From Halodesulfovibrio sp. MK-HDV (GTDB lineage: Bacteria; Desulfobacterota; Desulfovibrionia; Desulfovibrionales; Desulfovibrionaceae), in the NCBI RefSeq assembly GCF_009914765.1, contig NZ_WYDS01000016.1, positions 1-64,000 on the forward strand: a DNA stretch of 64,000 bases. The letters are read 5' to 3'. Below are positions 25,992 through 34,446 of this stretch, one piece after another (the first letter of the stretch is position 1; every line of letters starts with the position of its first letter). The position numbers and the translations under genes were made by a program. Under the pieces are notes generated by a model. The model was not told the DNA's origin. It saw nothing but the letters and a program-made list of their open reading frames with translations, and did no database searches.

Positions 25992-26501
25992 TTACGGCTC
26001 CGTTTTCAGCTTTCGCTCGAGCTCACGCAAATCTGCGATCATATCTAGCGAGGTGTTCACCACATCGTTCAATTCTCCGATAATGCGACGCAGCTCTTTC
26101 GGCTCCAGCACGCCGTCTGCAACTGCGATCTGTGCTTCTTGTCCAACGTCACTTGTTTCTCCAAAAAGTTTACCAATTCTAAAAACTAGGCTCTGGCAAT
26201 CTACATCACCATGCTTATGCTCCATGCCGTACTGCATAGCCTGAACCTGCAACCAGTTGATGATCACCATATTGCCAACTGTGCTGCAAAACTTTGGCAA
26301 ATCTTCATAAGTAGGAAAGTAACGTTCCAGGCTAAACACACGCTTTGTGTGAGACTCTGCCCAGCCCATTGCTTTTGAAAGTTTCTGCCAAGTCATTCCG
26401 GAGCGCTCGAGCGCAAGCTTAAATGCGTCCTCCGGTCCAATGTTATGCAGTGCGTAGTTGTTATCTCTAACCATAGAGCCGTCTGGGTAAGTAGCGTTCA
26501 T
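25992..26501 (-). CDS. Phage regulatory protein CII-like (CP76 family)
   Basis: 169 residues, start supported by TAGGAG upstream. It has a helix-turn-helix near residues 25-55 ('AFKLALERSGMTWQKLSKAMGWAESHTKRVF') and a helical C-terminus. The sequence resembles the phage regulatory CII family found beside replication genes of HP1 and P2-like phages. It is probably the second gene of the early leftward operon, after the 92-residue protein, and would control early transcription. Confidence 0.75.
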   Translation of the reverse strand: MNATYPDGSMVRDNNYALHNIGPEDAFKLALERSGMTWQKLSKAMGWAESHTKRVFSLERYFPTYEDLPKFCSTVGNMVIINWLQVQAMQYGMEHKHGDVDCQSLVFRIGKLFGETSDVGQEAQIAVADGVLEPKELRRIIGELNDVVNTSLDMIADLRELERKLKTEP

Positions 26502-26570
26502 AATATTTCTCCTAAGAGTAAGACATAAAACTGTGTGAAAAATGTGAAAGAACCTAGACTAAGCCCGTAG

Positions 26571-26849
26571 TTAGGACTTGCCGGACATAATGCGGGCATC
26601 TGCTTTGCGCATGGCTTCAGCCATTGTTTTGCGGGTAATGCCGTATTCTTCGCAAAGCACGTTAAGCAGTGTGCGAAGACGCAATATCTTTATGGCCTGC
26701 GAAACCCGATGCATCCCAAACTTGTTAGGAGTGCGTCGCTGATAGCGGAAATGGCGAATATCCATCCGCATGTAACGGGCCACATTTGAGAAAGTTCTAA
26801 ACCTTGCCTTAAGCCGCTCAATGTTTTTTTCATAAGCTAGTGTTTTCAT
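26571..26849 (-). CDS. Small basic helix-turn-helix-type protein, Cox-like position
   Basis: 92 residues, strongly basic, with 'LRTLLNVLCEEYGITRKTMAEAM' as a likely DNA-binding helix pair. It is the first leftward early gene, divergent from the repressor and separated from it by operator-like palindromes. This is where P2-like phages place Cox or Apl. I do not recognise the exact family. No strong ribosome site precedes the ATG. Confidence 0.55.
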   Translation of the reverse strand: MKTLAYEKNIERLKARFRTFSNVARYMRMDIRHFRYQRRTPNKFGMHRVSQAIKILRLRTLLNVLCEEYGITRKTMAEAMRKADARIMSGKS

Positions 26850-26862
26850 GCGGCTTAAGTTA

Positions 26863-26923
26863 GGGATTTTTTCCCGTTTTAGTCAAGGGACTTTTTTATA
26901 CTTTTCTTAGGGAAAAAATTCCC
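26863..26923. promoter_or_regulatory. Divergent early promoter region with two repressor operators
   Basis: GGGATTTTTTCCC (26,863-26,875) and GGGAAAAAATTCCC (26,910-26,923) are near-palindromes of the form GGGA-N5/6-TCCC. On the leftward strand TTGACT lies 17 bases before CTAACT, and the first palindrome falls in that spacer, so binding would block the early promoter. The second lies just upstream of the repressor gene. Confidence 0.7.
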
Positions 26924-26936
26924 ATACAAAGAAGGA

Positions 26937-27203
26937 ATGAAGAATAGCATGGCTTTTGAGAAGAAATTTGTGGATGTGGTATGTGAAAAAATAGATGAAA
27001 TAGGTATTTCACATAACGAATTTGGCAGACGCGCATTCGGTCCACCAGATGGAGGGAGACTATGGAGGAGTGTTCGTGGAGTGGAAGGAAAGAAGAAACC
27101 CCGAAAGATTGCAATCCATGAAGCTTACCAAATAGCGCAAGTCCTGGGCACAGATCTGCCCACCCTGCTCTGGCACGTCGAAAAAGAATTTAACCAGAAA
27201 TAG
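26937..27203 (+). CDS. Prophage repressor-like helix-turn-helix protein
   Basis: 88 residues, start at 26,937 or the in-frame ATG at 26,949. It has an XRE-like layout: 'VCEKIDEIGISHNEFGRRAFG' as a helix-turn-helix, a basic loop, and 'AIHEAYQIAQVLGTDLPTLLWHVEKEF' as later helices. It is divergent from the early genes and flanked by GGGA-N5-TCCC palindromes on both sides, as expected of the immunity repressor C. It ends in a strong terminator. Confidence 0.72.
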   Translation: MKNSMAFEKKFVDVVCEKIDEIGISHNEFGRRAFGPPDGGRLWRSVRGVEGKKKPRKIAIHEAYQIAQVLGTDLPTLLWHVEKEFNQK

Positions 27204-27236
27204 AAAAAGCTCGAACCATTACGGTTCGAGCTTTTT
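27204..27236 (+). terminator. Terminator after the repressor gene
   Basis: AAAAAGCTCGAACC-ATTAC-GGTTCGAGCTTTTT. The stem is near-perfect and works in both directions. Confidence 0.9.
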
Positions 27237-27253
27237 CTTTATTATCGTGTTTA

Positions 27254-27550
27254 CTACCGGCGCTTCTCTTGTGCTAAAGAAGCTGCTTCCTGCTGTTCAA
27301 TTGCTGTTAAAGCAACCTCCAACCGTTCGCATTGATCAAACAAAATATCCCCCATGCCTAGCGGTGCATTGGTTGCGCAAAAACGCACTGCCGAGATAGC
27401 TTTATAAATCTCACTGATTGCATCGAGTTCTTTCATGCATGTCCCCGCCAAAATATGTTTTTTTTGTTCTACGCTCATTCTACGCCGATACTCTGCGGCT
27501 TTACGCGCGTCAACCAAAGATATTGAAACGTCTAGGGAGTTCCATTTCAC
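27254..27550 (-). CDS. Uncharacterised small prophage protein, 98 residues
   Basis: It starts with GTG at 27,550; the start lies in a palindrome TTTCACTCGTGAAA (27,545-27,558). The protein is helical and soluble, with 'EQKKHILAGTCMKELDAISEIYKAI' and a C-terminal 'LTAIEQQEAASLAQEKRR'. It is convergent with the repressor and divergent from the AlpA-like gene. It may be controlled by the operator pair at 27,569-27,614. I recognise no family. Confidence 0.5.
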   Translation of the reverse strand: MKWNSLDVSISLVDARKAAEYRRRMSVEQKKHILAGTCMKELDAISEIYKAISAVRFCATNAPLGMGDILFDQCERLEVALTAIEQQEAASLAQEKRR

Positions 27551-27568
27551 TCGTGAAATAGGCTTAAC

Positions 27569-27620
27569 GGGATTTTCTCCCTAAAACCCTATTGACATAT
27601 AGGGATCGAATCCCTACTCT
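27569..27620 (+). promoter_or_regulatory. Promoter of the AlpA-like gene with two repressor operators
   Basis: GGGATTTTCTCCC (27,569-27,581) and GGGATCGAATCCC (27,602-27,614) match the GGGA-N5-TCCC sites near the repressor. TTGACA at 27,592-27,597 and TACTCT at 27,615-27,620 are 17 bases apart, with the second operator exactly between them. Confidence 0.7.
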
Positions 27621-27733
27621 ACACTCAAGTAAGACATAAACAAAACAATCTGTGCCAACTCCTAAACAAGCCCCGCTGATGGAAGATAGGCGGGGCTTAC
27701 TCTTATCCACACAAATAGACTAAGGAGACGCAA

Positions 27734-27943
27734 ATGCATGCACACTCAACTCCACAAAGTTCGCCGGAATACAGCATCCAACTCTTAAAGCTCTCTCAGG
27801 TTCAAGAAATTCTCCCAGTCAGCAAGACAACACTTTGGCGTTATGTAAAAGCAGGAAAATTTCCAGAACCCAGAAAACTAGGACGCAGCGCTTTCTGGGT
27901 AAAAGAAGAAGTAGAAAACGCAGTTCGCCAACTGGTAACGTAA
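27734..27943 (+). CDS. AlpA-family excisionase/transcription regulator
   Basis: 69 residues with AAGGAG upstream. It carries the MerR-like winged helix 'LLKLSQVQEILPVSKTTLWRYVKAGKFPEPRKLGRSAFWVKEEV', the AlpA signature. AlpA proteins of integrated elements activate integrase or act as excision factors. The gene lies last before the attachment site, with no integrase between. Its promoter carries repressor sites, so it would be silent in the lysogen. Confidence 0.85.
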   Translation: MHAHSTPQSSPEYSIQLLKLSQVQEILPVSKTTLWRYVKAGKFPEPRKLGRSAFWVKEEVENAVRQLVT

Positions 27944-27973
27944 CGCCAAGAAACACATTGCCTGCACAAAAAC

Positions 27974-28009
27974 AAAAAGCCTGTATGATCTTCCATACAG
28001 GCTTTTTTT
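27974..28009 (+). terminator. Terminator after the AlpA-like gene
   Basis: AAAAAGCCTGTATG-ATCTTC-CATACAGGCTTTTTTT, a clean hairpin with a U-tract. Confidence 0.9.
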
Positions 28010-28060
28010 GAGCCGAAAAACTCCCTGTGCCACCATGCAATTTCATTACAACCCGCCCCG

Positions 28061-28088
28061 TTTGGGGGCACATTTTGGGGGCACATCT
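28061..28088. repeat. Tandem TTTGGGGGCACA repeats near attachment site
   Basis: Two copies of TTTGGGGGCACAT(C) in direct repeat, about 50 bases from the attachment core. Repeats of this type next to integration sites of tyrosine recombinases are usually integrase arm-binding sites. Confidence 0.5.
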
Positions 28089-28135
28089 TACAACTCCAAA
28101 CTTTAAAATATAAAAATCAACATGTTAACCCTACA

Positions 28136-28159
28136 GTTCGATGGACGCCGCCTCCACCA
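28136..28159 (+). other. Prophage attachment core: 3' end of a tmRNA or tRNA gene
   Basis: The 24 bases run from the T-loop (GTTCGA) through a stem half and acceptor CGCCTCC to ACCA. The 5' half of the T-stem is missing: the upstream bases CTACA do not pair with GACGC. This is therefore only the gene end, with phage DNA upstream. That is what an att site in ssrA or a tRNA gene looks like. The CGCCTCCACCA ending favours tmRNA, with tRNA-Ser as an alternative. Confidence 0.7.
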
Positions 28160-28171
28160 TGAGGTACTTTT

Positions 28172-28215
28172 AAAGGGTTTCAGTAGATTTCAAAATCTTC
28201 TGAAACCCTTTTTTT
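28172..28215 (+). terminator. Terminator of the interrupted host RNA gene
   Basis: AAAGGGTTTCAG...CTGAAACCCTTTTTTT, directly after the CCA end. It fits the terminator of the host tmRNA or tRNA gene that served as integration target. Confidence 0.8.
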
Positions 28216-28535
28216 ATTGCCCAGTTCCTTTCAATACATTTCATTCGCTAAGTTCACTAACAATTCCATGATACCATTATCTGGAAATATTCACTGACCT
28301 CGCGTCAAGCTTGTGGACACACTACTAAGCCATCCCCCTCATGAAGCCTTTCTTCACCTCGCGACACAACCTCTCAGCATCCAAAAAAACAAAGCGGCGC
28401 GCGCTCTTCTTACTAATAAAGCAAAGATCATTCAGATTATCTGATGATGTGATATGATACTGCGAGATTGTCTATCCAACAGGTGCAACAATCTCAGGTA
28501 ACTCGATATTTTTCACCCAAACCCTACGAGAACCT
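28216..28535 (+). promoter_or_regulatory. Gene-free host spacer with promoter of the PEP-synthase-like gene
   Basis: No convincing reading frame. TATGAT at 28,453-28,458 is a good -10. Just upstream a 13-bp palindrome TCAGAT-T-ATCTGA (28,432-28,444) overlaps the expected promoter spacer and is a possible operator. Confidence 0.5.
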
Positions 28536-31037
28536 ATGTCACAGTCATCCGCATCCACAGCAATATCCCCCATTCTAGTAACCCCTTATGCGGGCACTGA
28601 CGTCCCCTCCGGCTCCGGTGGAAAAGTCATCAATTTGCAGAGACTTGCTCGTGATGGCTTTACCGTACCACCCACCCTCTTTTTACCCCCTGCGGCCTAT
28701 ACGTACTTTGTGGAACAGCACAAGCTGACAGACCAGATACACGCACTGGCAAAAGCAGATATAAGAATCCTACGTTGGGAAGAAATTTGGGATGCATCAC
28801 TGGCCTTACGTAACAGCTTTCTGCGTCACCCTATGCCCACAGACATTGCTAAGCCACTTTTAACAGCTGTACACCATCACCTTGGATTAGCGCCGCTAGC
28901 CGTCCGCTCTTGCGCTTTGCATGAAGACTCAGGTTTCTCTCACGCCGGAGTTCATGACTCCGTACTGGATGTTTCCGGCGACGAGGCTATATTAAAAGCC
29001 GTACAGCAGGTCTGGGCATCTCTCTGGACAGATCGTGCAGTGCTGTATAGGCAGGAAATGGGACTTAATGCCAAAAGCTCTGCCATGGGGATTATTCTGC
29101 AAGCCATGATACCGGGACATACCTCCGGTGTGCTTTTCACCAGAGATCCAACAGACGAATCACGTATGACGATAGAGGCCGTGCACGGGCCGGCCAGCGA
29201 AGTGGTGGATGACAGCAGGGATACAGAAAGGCTATTTCTTGGTAGAGACAACGGAAAACAGCTGCTGCGCAAAAGACAAGAGGGAAACGAAGTAAAGGTA
29301 GTTCTTTCTGATTACTTGATTGATGAACTCTACCACCTCGGGTCCCGTTTAGAGCAATTTTTTGGTAGTCCGCAGGACATTGAATGGACTGCCACGGATC
29401 AGGGCATTACCGTGCTGCAATCCCGTCCCATCACTACATTTGCAGAATCAGACGCTCACGGCTGGGATGCTGATGACAAACGTCCATGGTACCTTAGTCT
29501 CACCAGAAGCCACAAAAATTTGGAAGACCTTCGCGAGCACATAGAAAGTGAAATCCTCCCTGGCATGACAGAAGATAGCGATGCCATGAAAAATATCGAC
29601 TTGAATGTCCTGTCCTGCGAGGAGTTGGAAAAAGAGCTTGCCCGCCGCAACGACCTGTTGACCCATTGGCGGGATGTCTACTGGCATAAGCTCATCCCAT
29701 TTGCTCACACAGTGCGACAGTTTGGCATGCTCTACAACGACACAATCGCCCCCGAAGATCCCTTTGAGTTCACTACGCTACTTTCAGGGCAACACCTCTT
29801 GGCGTTGGACAGAAACGCCATGATTGAAGAGCTTGCCCTGTTAGTCAAAAAGGACGACCAATTGGCAGAAAATCTTCGGAACAACATATTACCGGAAAAG
29901 GGATGCTACTCAACTCTGCTCAATGAGTTTATGGAACGGTTTGGTGACCTGTCATGCAACACATCATGGTGCAACGAAGGCCCGTGGGGAATTATACGTC
30001 TGACCTTAAAGGACACGCCGGATTCTCCGCACCCTGCGCCACTACAACGGGCAAAAACACTGGAATATGCATTTTTAGATGCAGTTCCGTCAAAAAAGCG
30101 AGATTTTGCCACCTCCGTATTGAACCTTGCCCGCGTGGGGTACCGCCTGCGTGATGATGACAACTTGTACCTTGGAAAAATTCAAGCTCGTTATAACGAA
30201 GCGTTAGAGCTTGCCAAAGCCTGTGGCATCCGCCCGAAAAACAACGACAAGCCGGAAGCCAAGCAACACACACCGAAAGGTCTTTCATGGAATGGGCAGG
30301 ATAGCACTGAAAGTCATAAACAACGCTTCAACGGATGGGCTGCGGCCATGGGAATTGCGTTTGGCCAAGCACGGGTGGTAAGCACTCCGGAAGACCTGTT
30401 TACCTTTCAAAAAGGGGAAGTTTTAATATGCAACGCACTGGACCCTAACATGACCTTTGTAGTTCCTATGGCAGCTGCCATAGTAGAACGACGGGGTGGC
30501 ATGCTGGTGCATGGAGCCATTATTGCCCGAGAATATGGTATTCCATGTGTCACAGGTATTCCAGACGTCACCTCACACATCCAGACTGGTGATCAACTGA
30601 TGGTGGATGGTTTTCGCGGACTGGTAATCATAGAAGAGACAAAAGACGACGAAAAGAAAATTAGCACTGCGAAGAATGTACTCGGTGGATCGCTTGCGAC
30701 ATGCTGCATGCGACCTATGACAGGCTTCTTCCGTCGTGGCTCCTGCGATACCGAACCGCAGGACAGTGGTTGCCACGCAGTCTGCTCCATTGTTACGCAG
30801 GAGTTTCTTGAATTCTCCCTCTCACAAGGGAATGATCTTATCAGTCCGTCACGAGATATGGACTTTCCCGGCCTTGTGCCGGGTGACCGCTGGTGTTTAT
30901 GTGCTCTGCGCTGGGAAGAAGCACGCAAAGCCAATGTGGCTCCACCTGTTATCCTTGAAGCCACACATGAGGAAGCACTACGCTACATCCGACTGAAAGA
31001 CCTGAAAGCACATGAGGCCAAACAAGAAGAAAAATGA
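28536..31037 (+). CDS. PEP-synthase/rifampin phosphotransferase-like enzyme fused to DUF2237
   Basis: 833 residues. Residues 1-310 form a PPDK_N-type ATP-grasp ('LAVRSCALHEDSGFSHAG', 'GVLFTRDPTDES', 'DIEWTATDQGITVLQSRPI'). Residues 310-590 form a helical middle domain. Residues about 610-705 are the PEP-utilising swivelling domain with the phospho-His motif 'GMLVHGAIIAREYGIPCVTG'. The PEP/pyruvate barrel of true PEP synthase is absent, so the layout is that of rifampin phosphotransferase-like enzymes. Residues about 724-833 are DUF2237 ('MTGFFRRGSCDT', 'PGLVPGDRWCLCALRWEEA'), normally a separate protein. The substrate is unknown. Confidence 0.8.
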   Translation: MSQSSASTAISPILVTPYAGTDVPSGSGGKVINLQRLARDGFTVPPTLFLPPAAYTYFVEQHKLTDQIHALAKADIRILRWEEIWDASLALRNSFLRHPMPTDIAKPLLTAVHHHLGLAPLAVRSCALHEDSGFSHAGVHDSVLDVSGDEAILKAVQQVWASLWTDRAVLYRQEMGLNAKSSAMGIILQAMIPGHTSGVLFTRDPTDESRMTIEAVHGPASEVVDDSRDTERLFLGRDNGKQLLRKRQEGNEVKVVLSDYLIDELYHLGSRLEQFFGSPQDIEWTATDQGITVLQSRPITTFAESDAHGWDADDKRPWYLSLTRSHKNLEDLREHIESEILPGMTEDSDAMKNIDLNVLSCEELEKELARRNDLLTHWRDVYWHKLIPFAHTVRQFGMLYNDTIAPEDPFEFTTLLSGQHLLALDRNAMIEELALLVKKDDQLAENLRNNILPEKGCYSTLLNEFMERFGDLSCNTSWCNEGPWGIIRLTLKDTPDSPHPAPLQRAKTLEYAFLDAVPSKKRDFATSVLNLARVGYRLRDDDNLYLGKIQARYNEALELAKACGIRPKNNDKPEAKQHTPKGLSWNGQDSTESHKQRFNGWAAAMGIAFGQARVVSTPEDLFTFQKGEVLICNALDPNMTFVVPMAAAIVERRGGMLVHGAIIAREYGIPCVTGIPDVTSHIQTGDQLMVDGFRGLVIIEETKDDEKKISTAKNVLGGSLATCCMRPMTGFFRRGSCDTEPQDSGCHAVCSIVTQEFLEFSLSQGNDLISPSRDMDFPGLVPGDRWCLCALRWEEARKANVAPPVILEATHEEALRYIRLKDLKAHEAKQEEK

Positions 31038-31152
31038 TCTACAAAAAACTCAAGAGCATCTAATGAAGCGACTTCTATGTCCACTTCATAATTCACGCCA
31101 CTTTTCAATCATTGAAAAAGCTTCTTCCTGCCTGTCATTCAATACTCAAGGC

Positions 31153-31701
31153 CTACGGACTGACAGCGGGCTTACGCACAATAGTGGTAATTATTTCACC
31201 GAGTCGAAAACCCCACTTGCGCATGGTACTTTTATTCACCACAACATCAGGTTCCATACGCCACAGCCAGTCCTCCACCTGTACGGTGAGTGATCTGTCA
31301 CGCACAGGTACCATCAGTGCGTAGTCCATACGCAGGGCATTGCCGGATACTTCCAACGTCGCCAGACCCTCCACATCTGATGCGATGCCCTCAAAACGAC
31401 CTTCACCCACACGGATAAACTCCCAACGTCGCTGAAGCACTTCACCGTCATCAAAAACAAATTCTTCTGTAAGCACGCCTTTCAAAACGCCTTCTTCTTC
31501 ATGCCATTCACCACGCATAATAGCATTAAATGAACGACGCACCTTACCCCCACGTCCAAGAATCACACCATGGGCTCCCAATTCTCCAACAAAAAATTCT
31601 TCCAGCACAAAGGGGTGCCCCCCAGCGGCGTTGTCCTTGGCAGGGATATTTGAGCACCCCGCAAGCATCATGGCGCATAACGGTAAAAGAAGTTTACTCA
31701 T
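31153..31701 (-). CDS. DUF3833 family lipoprotein
   Basis: Start at 31,701, with AGGAG upstream. 182 residues, with lipobox 'LLLPLCAMMLAGCSN' (Cys near residue 16). The family is found beside DUF1365, cyclopropane synthase-like and FAD oxidoreductase genes in proteobacteria, as here. Conserved parts include 'RSFNAIMRGEWHEEEGVLKGVLTEEF' and 'VEDWLWRMEPDVVVNKSTMRKWGF'. Its ATG overlaps the SDR stop (TGATG), so they are coupled. It is probably an outer- or inner-membrane lipocalin-like helper in lipid modification. Confidence 0.82.
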   Translation of the reverse strand: MSKLLLPLCAMMLAGCSNIPAKDNAAGGHPFVLEEFFVGELGAHGVILGRGGKVRRSFNAIMRGEWHEEEGVLKGVLTEEFVFDDGEVLQRRWEFIRVGEGRFEGIASDVEGLATLEVSGNALRMDYALMVPVRDRSLTVQVEDWLWRMEPDVVVNKSTMRKWGFRLGEIITTIVRKPAVSP

Positions 31702-32474
31702 CATCCTCTCCTGTTTCGACTTCCGGTTATGCGCCGCACCAGCGCGTGGTACACAGGGTAAGGCAAAATTCGCAACAGCTTGCAGGACCATGAAAAGATC
31801 GGCGGAAAATGAATCTCCATCTTTTTCTTTGCCAGCCCTTTCCAGATATACTCTGCTGCCCGCTCTGAACTTATGATAAACGGCATAGGGTAAGCATTCA
31901 AATCTGTAAGCGGTGTTTTTACGAATCCCGGGTTCACAGCGGTAACCGTCAGACCGTAGGTTTCCACATCAAACCTGAGACTCTGCAAAAAATTGTTCAG
32001 TCCGGATTTGGTTGCCCCGTACGCAGCGGCCAAAGGGAGGCCACGGTAAGAAGACAGGGAGCCAACTCCCACCAGATGCCCGCTACCGCGCTCCAACATA
32101 TCCGGTAAGGCCACGAGCAACGTTGCCACACTTCCATAAAGATTCACCTCAAAAAGGTGACGACATTTTTCCAGTGTAATTTTACTGGCGGGCATATTAA
32201 GGTGCGTGCCGGCGTTGGCCATGACCAGATCAGGTACACCCATTATCTCACGAACGCGCTCATACGCCTGTTGAAGTTCCTCTTCATTGCTGACATCTGC
32301 CGGAACAAGTACGAGCTGATCTCCAGCATTAAGCCTGTTGGCCATGTCATAAAGTTTCTGCACATTGCGAGCAGTAATGGCCACACGTTTTCCACCTGCA
32401 AGACACCGTGACACTAAAGCCTCCCCAATACCGCTTGTGGCACCAGTCAGCCAAATTGTCTGCACATGCTGCAT
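31701..32474 (-). CDS. Short-chain dehydrogenase/reductase
   Basis: About 257 residues from ATG 32,474 (AGGGG upstream). It has the Rossmann glycine motif 'TGATSGIGEAL', 'ANAGTHLN' (NAG), and the catalytic Tyr/Lys as 'YGATKSG' with the Ser in 'GSLSSYRG'. It binds NAD(P)H and belongs to the classical SDR family. The C-terminal 'FSWSCKLLRILPYPVYHALVRR' is hydrophobic and may associate with the membrane. It is coupled to the DUF3833 lipoprotein and divergent from the FAD/cyclopropane genes, suggesting a lipid substrate. Confidence 0.85.
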   Translation of the reverse strand: MQHVQTIWLTGATSGIGEALVSRCLAGGKRVAITARNVQKLYDMANRLNAGDQLVLVPADVSNEEELQQAYERVREIMGVPDLVMANAGTHLNMPASKITLEKCRHLFEVNLYGSVATLLVALPDMLERGSGHLVGVGSLSSYRGLPLAAAYGATKSGLNNFLQSLRFDVETYGLTVTAVNPGFVKTPLTDLNAYPMPFIISSERAAEYIWKGLAKKKMEIHFPPIFSWSCKLLRILPYPVYHALVRRITGSRNRRG

Positions 32475-32559
32475 CGCCGCGCCCCTTAGTTCAGAATAGT
32501 AAAGACACTCTCCAATCTGTAGCATATTTTTTTGGTTTAAAAAAGGTTATGGTATCTTC

Positions 32560-33072
32560 ATGCCTTCTACTGAACCCAATAGGCCAAGCTGGCCAGTACG
32601 CTTCTGGCGTCGCAAAGTACGTGAACCTATTATGCGTGAACTGACCCTTGGAACATCGCTGCCCAAGGTCACTCTGGCCTGCATACTTGGTCTTGTTTCC
32701 GCCTCATGGCCTCAGATTGCAACCAACCCCCTCATGGCACTACTGCTCGCGTGGCTATTTCGCTGCAATAAGGCCATCACCAGTGGCATAAGCATTGTGT
32801 TCAACCTTCTTCAGTACCTCTTGATGATACCTTTTCTACGGCTAGGGGAAACGCTGCTCGGCCTCCCCCATTTTGAAACTTCAGTACCAAAAATTATCAC
32901 CATTGTTGTAACCGACCCAATCGGCTCGTTTTCAATTTTGGGGATACCGTTATTGCACGCTATTCTAGGCTGGATTGTGACATGGATTGTTGTGGGACCC
33001 GCCTGCTATTTTCTTACCAAACATCTTCTTAAACGCATGATGCAAAAAAATGCGTCACCTAAAATGCTCTAA
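32560..33072 (+). CDS. DUF2062 membrane protein
   Basis: 170 residues, with three or four hydrophobic segments ('KVTLACILGLVSASWP', 'NPLMALLLAWLFRCNKAITS', 'LGIPLLHAILGWIVTWIVVGPACYFL'). The Asn/Lys-containing loop is typical of DUF2062, a family often associated with envelope glycolipid genes. It lies divergently from the SDR gene and 70 bases before the FAD oxidoreductase. Function in the cluster is unknown; it may be an envelope assembly helper. Confidence 0.65.
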   Translation: MPSTEPNRPSWPVRFWRRKVREPIMRELTLGTSLPKVTLACILGLVSASWPQIATNPLMALLLAWLFRCNKAITSGISIVFNLLQYLLMIPFLRLGETLLGLPHFETSVPKIITIVVTDPIGSFSILGIPLLHAILGWIVTWIVVGPACYFLTKHLLKRMMQKNASPKML

Positions 33073-33144
33073 GAAGCACTGAAACGTTTCCCCGAACAAT
33101 ATCCCTAACTTCCCATAAAATATTTACTGTAGTATGGTTAGGGC

Positions 33145-34446
33145 ATGTCTCATCAAACCATCGAATACACTTCAGGTGCACTCCGTGTGGCCATTATTGG
33201 CGGCGGTATATCTGGCATTATCGCGGCGCATCTTATCTCACGGCATAACCATGTAACGTTTTTTGAGAAGGAACCTCAGCTTGGCGGACACACCTACACC
33301 GCCCGAGTACCTCTTTCAGAAGGTTCTGCGCCTGAAAGTGAATTACCTATCGATATGGGATTTATTGTTTTTAACGATCCCAATTACCCAACATTTACTG
33401 CATTTCTCAAAAACCTTGGGGTGAAAAAAGCCAAATCAAACATGTCCTTTGCGTTCCATGACCCCGAAACAGGGTTCATGTATGCGGGGACAGGCATACG
33501 TGGCATGCTCGCCCGTAAGCGCAACCTTTTCTCCCCTGTATTCTGGCGGATGCTCAAAGGCATTAACCGGTTCAGTGCTGAAGCAAAACACGATTTGCAA
33601 ACCGGAGCATTGGCCGGAAAAACCATTGGAGAGTACTTAACAGAAAAAGGGTATGACAAATATTTTGAAGAGAACTACCTCCTCCCCATGACAGGAGCCA
33701 TCTGGTCCGCTCCAGAAGGCGATACACATATGTTCCCCGCCGAAGCACTAGTACGTTTTTTTGAAAATCACATGCTACTTGATCATCGAAATCGCCCACA
33801 GTGGTATTTTGTGAAAGGCGGCAGTGACACCTACGTACGAGCGTTTAAGCAACAGTTCTCAGGAGAAGTACGCACCTCCTCTCCCGTGTCATCTGTCACC
33901 CGTCTTGAGGATGGTGTTCAGATCGTCACCGACAAAGGTATGGAAACATTTGATGCCGTTGTGCTGGCTACTCATGCGAATGTTTCCTTACGACTTCTTA
34001 CAGACCCTAGCGAACAGGAAAGGACACTGCTTTCACCATGGCGGTATACAGACAACCGCGTAGTTCTGCACACAGACGCAAACTTTCTACCGCCACGCGT
34101 TGCCGCAAGAGCATCATGGAACTTTATCCGCGATCCTAAACGTACTCAGAACACCTCTGTAGGCGTGAGCTATCATATGAACCGGCTACAAAATATCACA
34201 GCAAATAAAGAGTATGTTGTAACGCTGAATCCAGTACGGGAGCCTGCGCCCAACACCCTGCTCAAAGATTTACAATTCGCTCATCCCCAATATTCGCTCA
34301 AGGCAATGGCAACTCAAGAAAAGTTTCTTACACTGAACGGAGTAAACAGAACATTCTTCTGCGGCGCATATCAAGGTTATGGTTTTCATGAAGATGGTGC
34401 GAAATCAGGTGCCCGTGTAGCAGAGCACTTTGGAGAGTCACTGTGA
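33145..34446 (+). CDS. FAD-dependent amine-oxidase-like oxidoreductase (COG2907 type)
   Basis: 433 residues. The N-terminal dinucleotide fold is 'VAIIGGGISGIIAAHLISR', then 'FEKEPQLGGHTYT' and 'IDMGFIVFNDPNYPTF', the signature of the NAD/FAD-binding group found with DUF1365 and cyclopropane synthase genes. The C-terminal FAD contact is 'FFCGAYQGYGFHEDGAKSG'. Relatives in such clusters modify unsaturated acyl chains. The stop overlaps the GTG start of the next gene (GTGA), so the two proteins are made together. Confidence 0.88.
   Translation: MSHQTIEYTSGALRVAIIGGGISGIIAAHLISRHNHVTFFEKEPQLGGHTYTARVPLSEGSAPESELPIDMGFIVFNDPNYPTFTAFLKNLGVKKAKSNMSFAFHDPETGFMYAGTGIRGMLARKRNLFSPVFWRMLKGINRFSAEAKHDLQTGALAGKTIGEYLTEKGYDKYFEENYLLPMTGAIWSAPEGDTHMFPAEALVRFFENHMLLDHRNRPQWYFVKGGSDTYVRAFKQQFSGEVRTSSPVSSVTRLEDGVQIVTDKGMETFDAVVLATHANVSLRLLTDPSEQERTLLSPWRYTDNRVVLHTDANFLPPRVAARASWNFIRDPKRTQNTSVGVSYHMNRLQNITANKEYVVTLNPVREPAPNTLLKDLQFAHPQYSLKAMATQEKFLTLNGVNRTFFCGAYQGYGFHEDGAKSGARVAEHFGESL

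Noticed and set aside
28216-28535. Degraded transposase in the spacer right of the prophage
   Set aside because: Six-frame reading by eye gave only short frames and no recognisable transposase motif.
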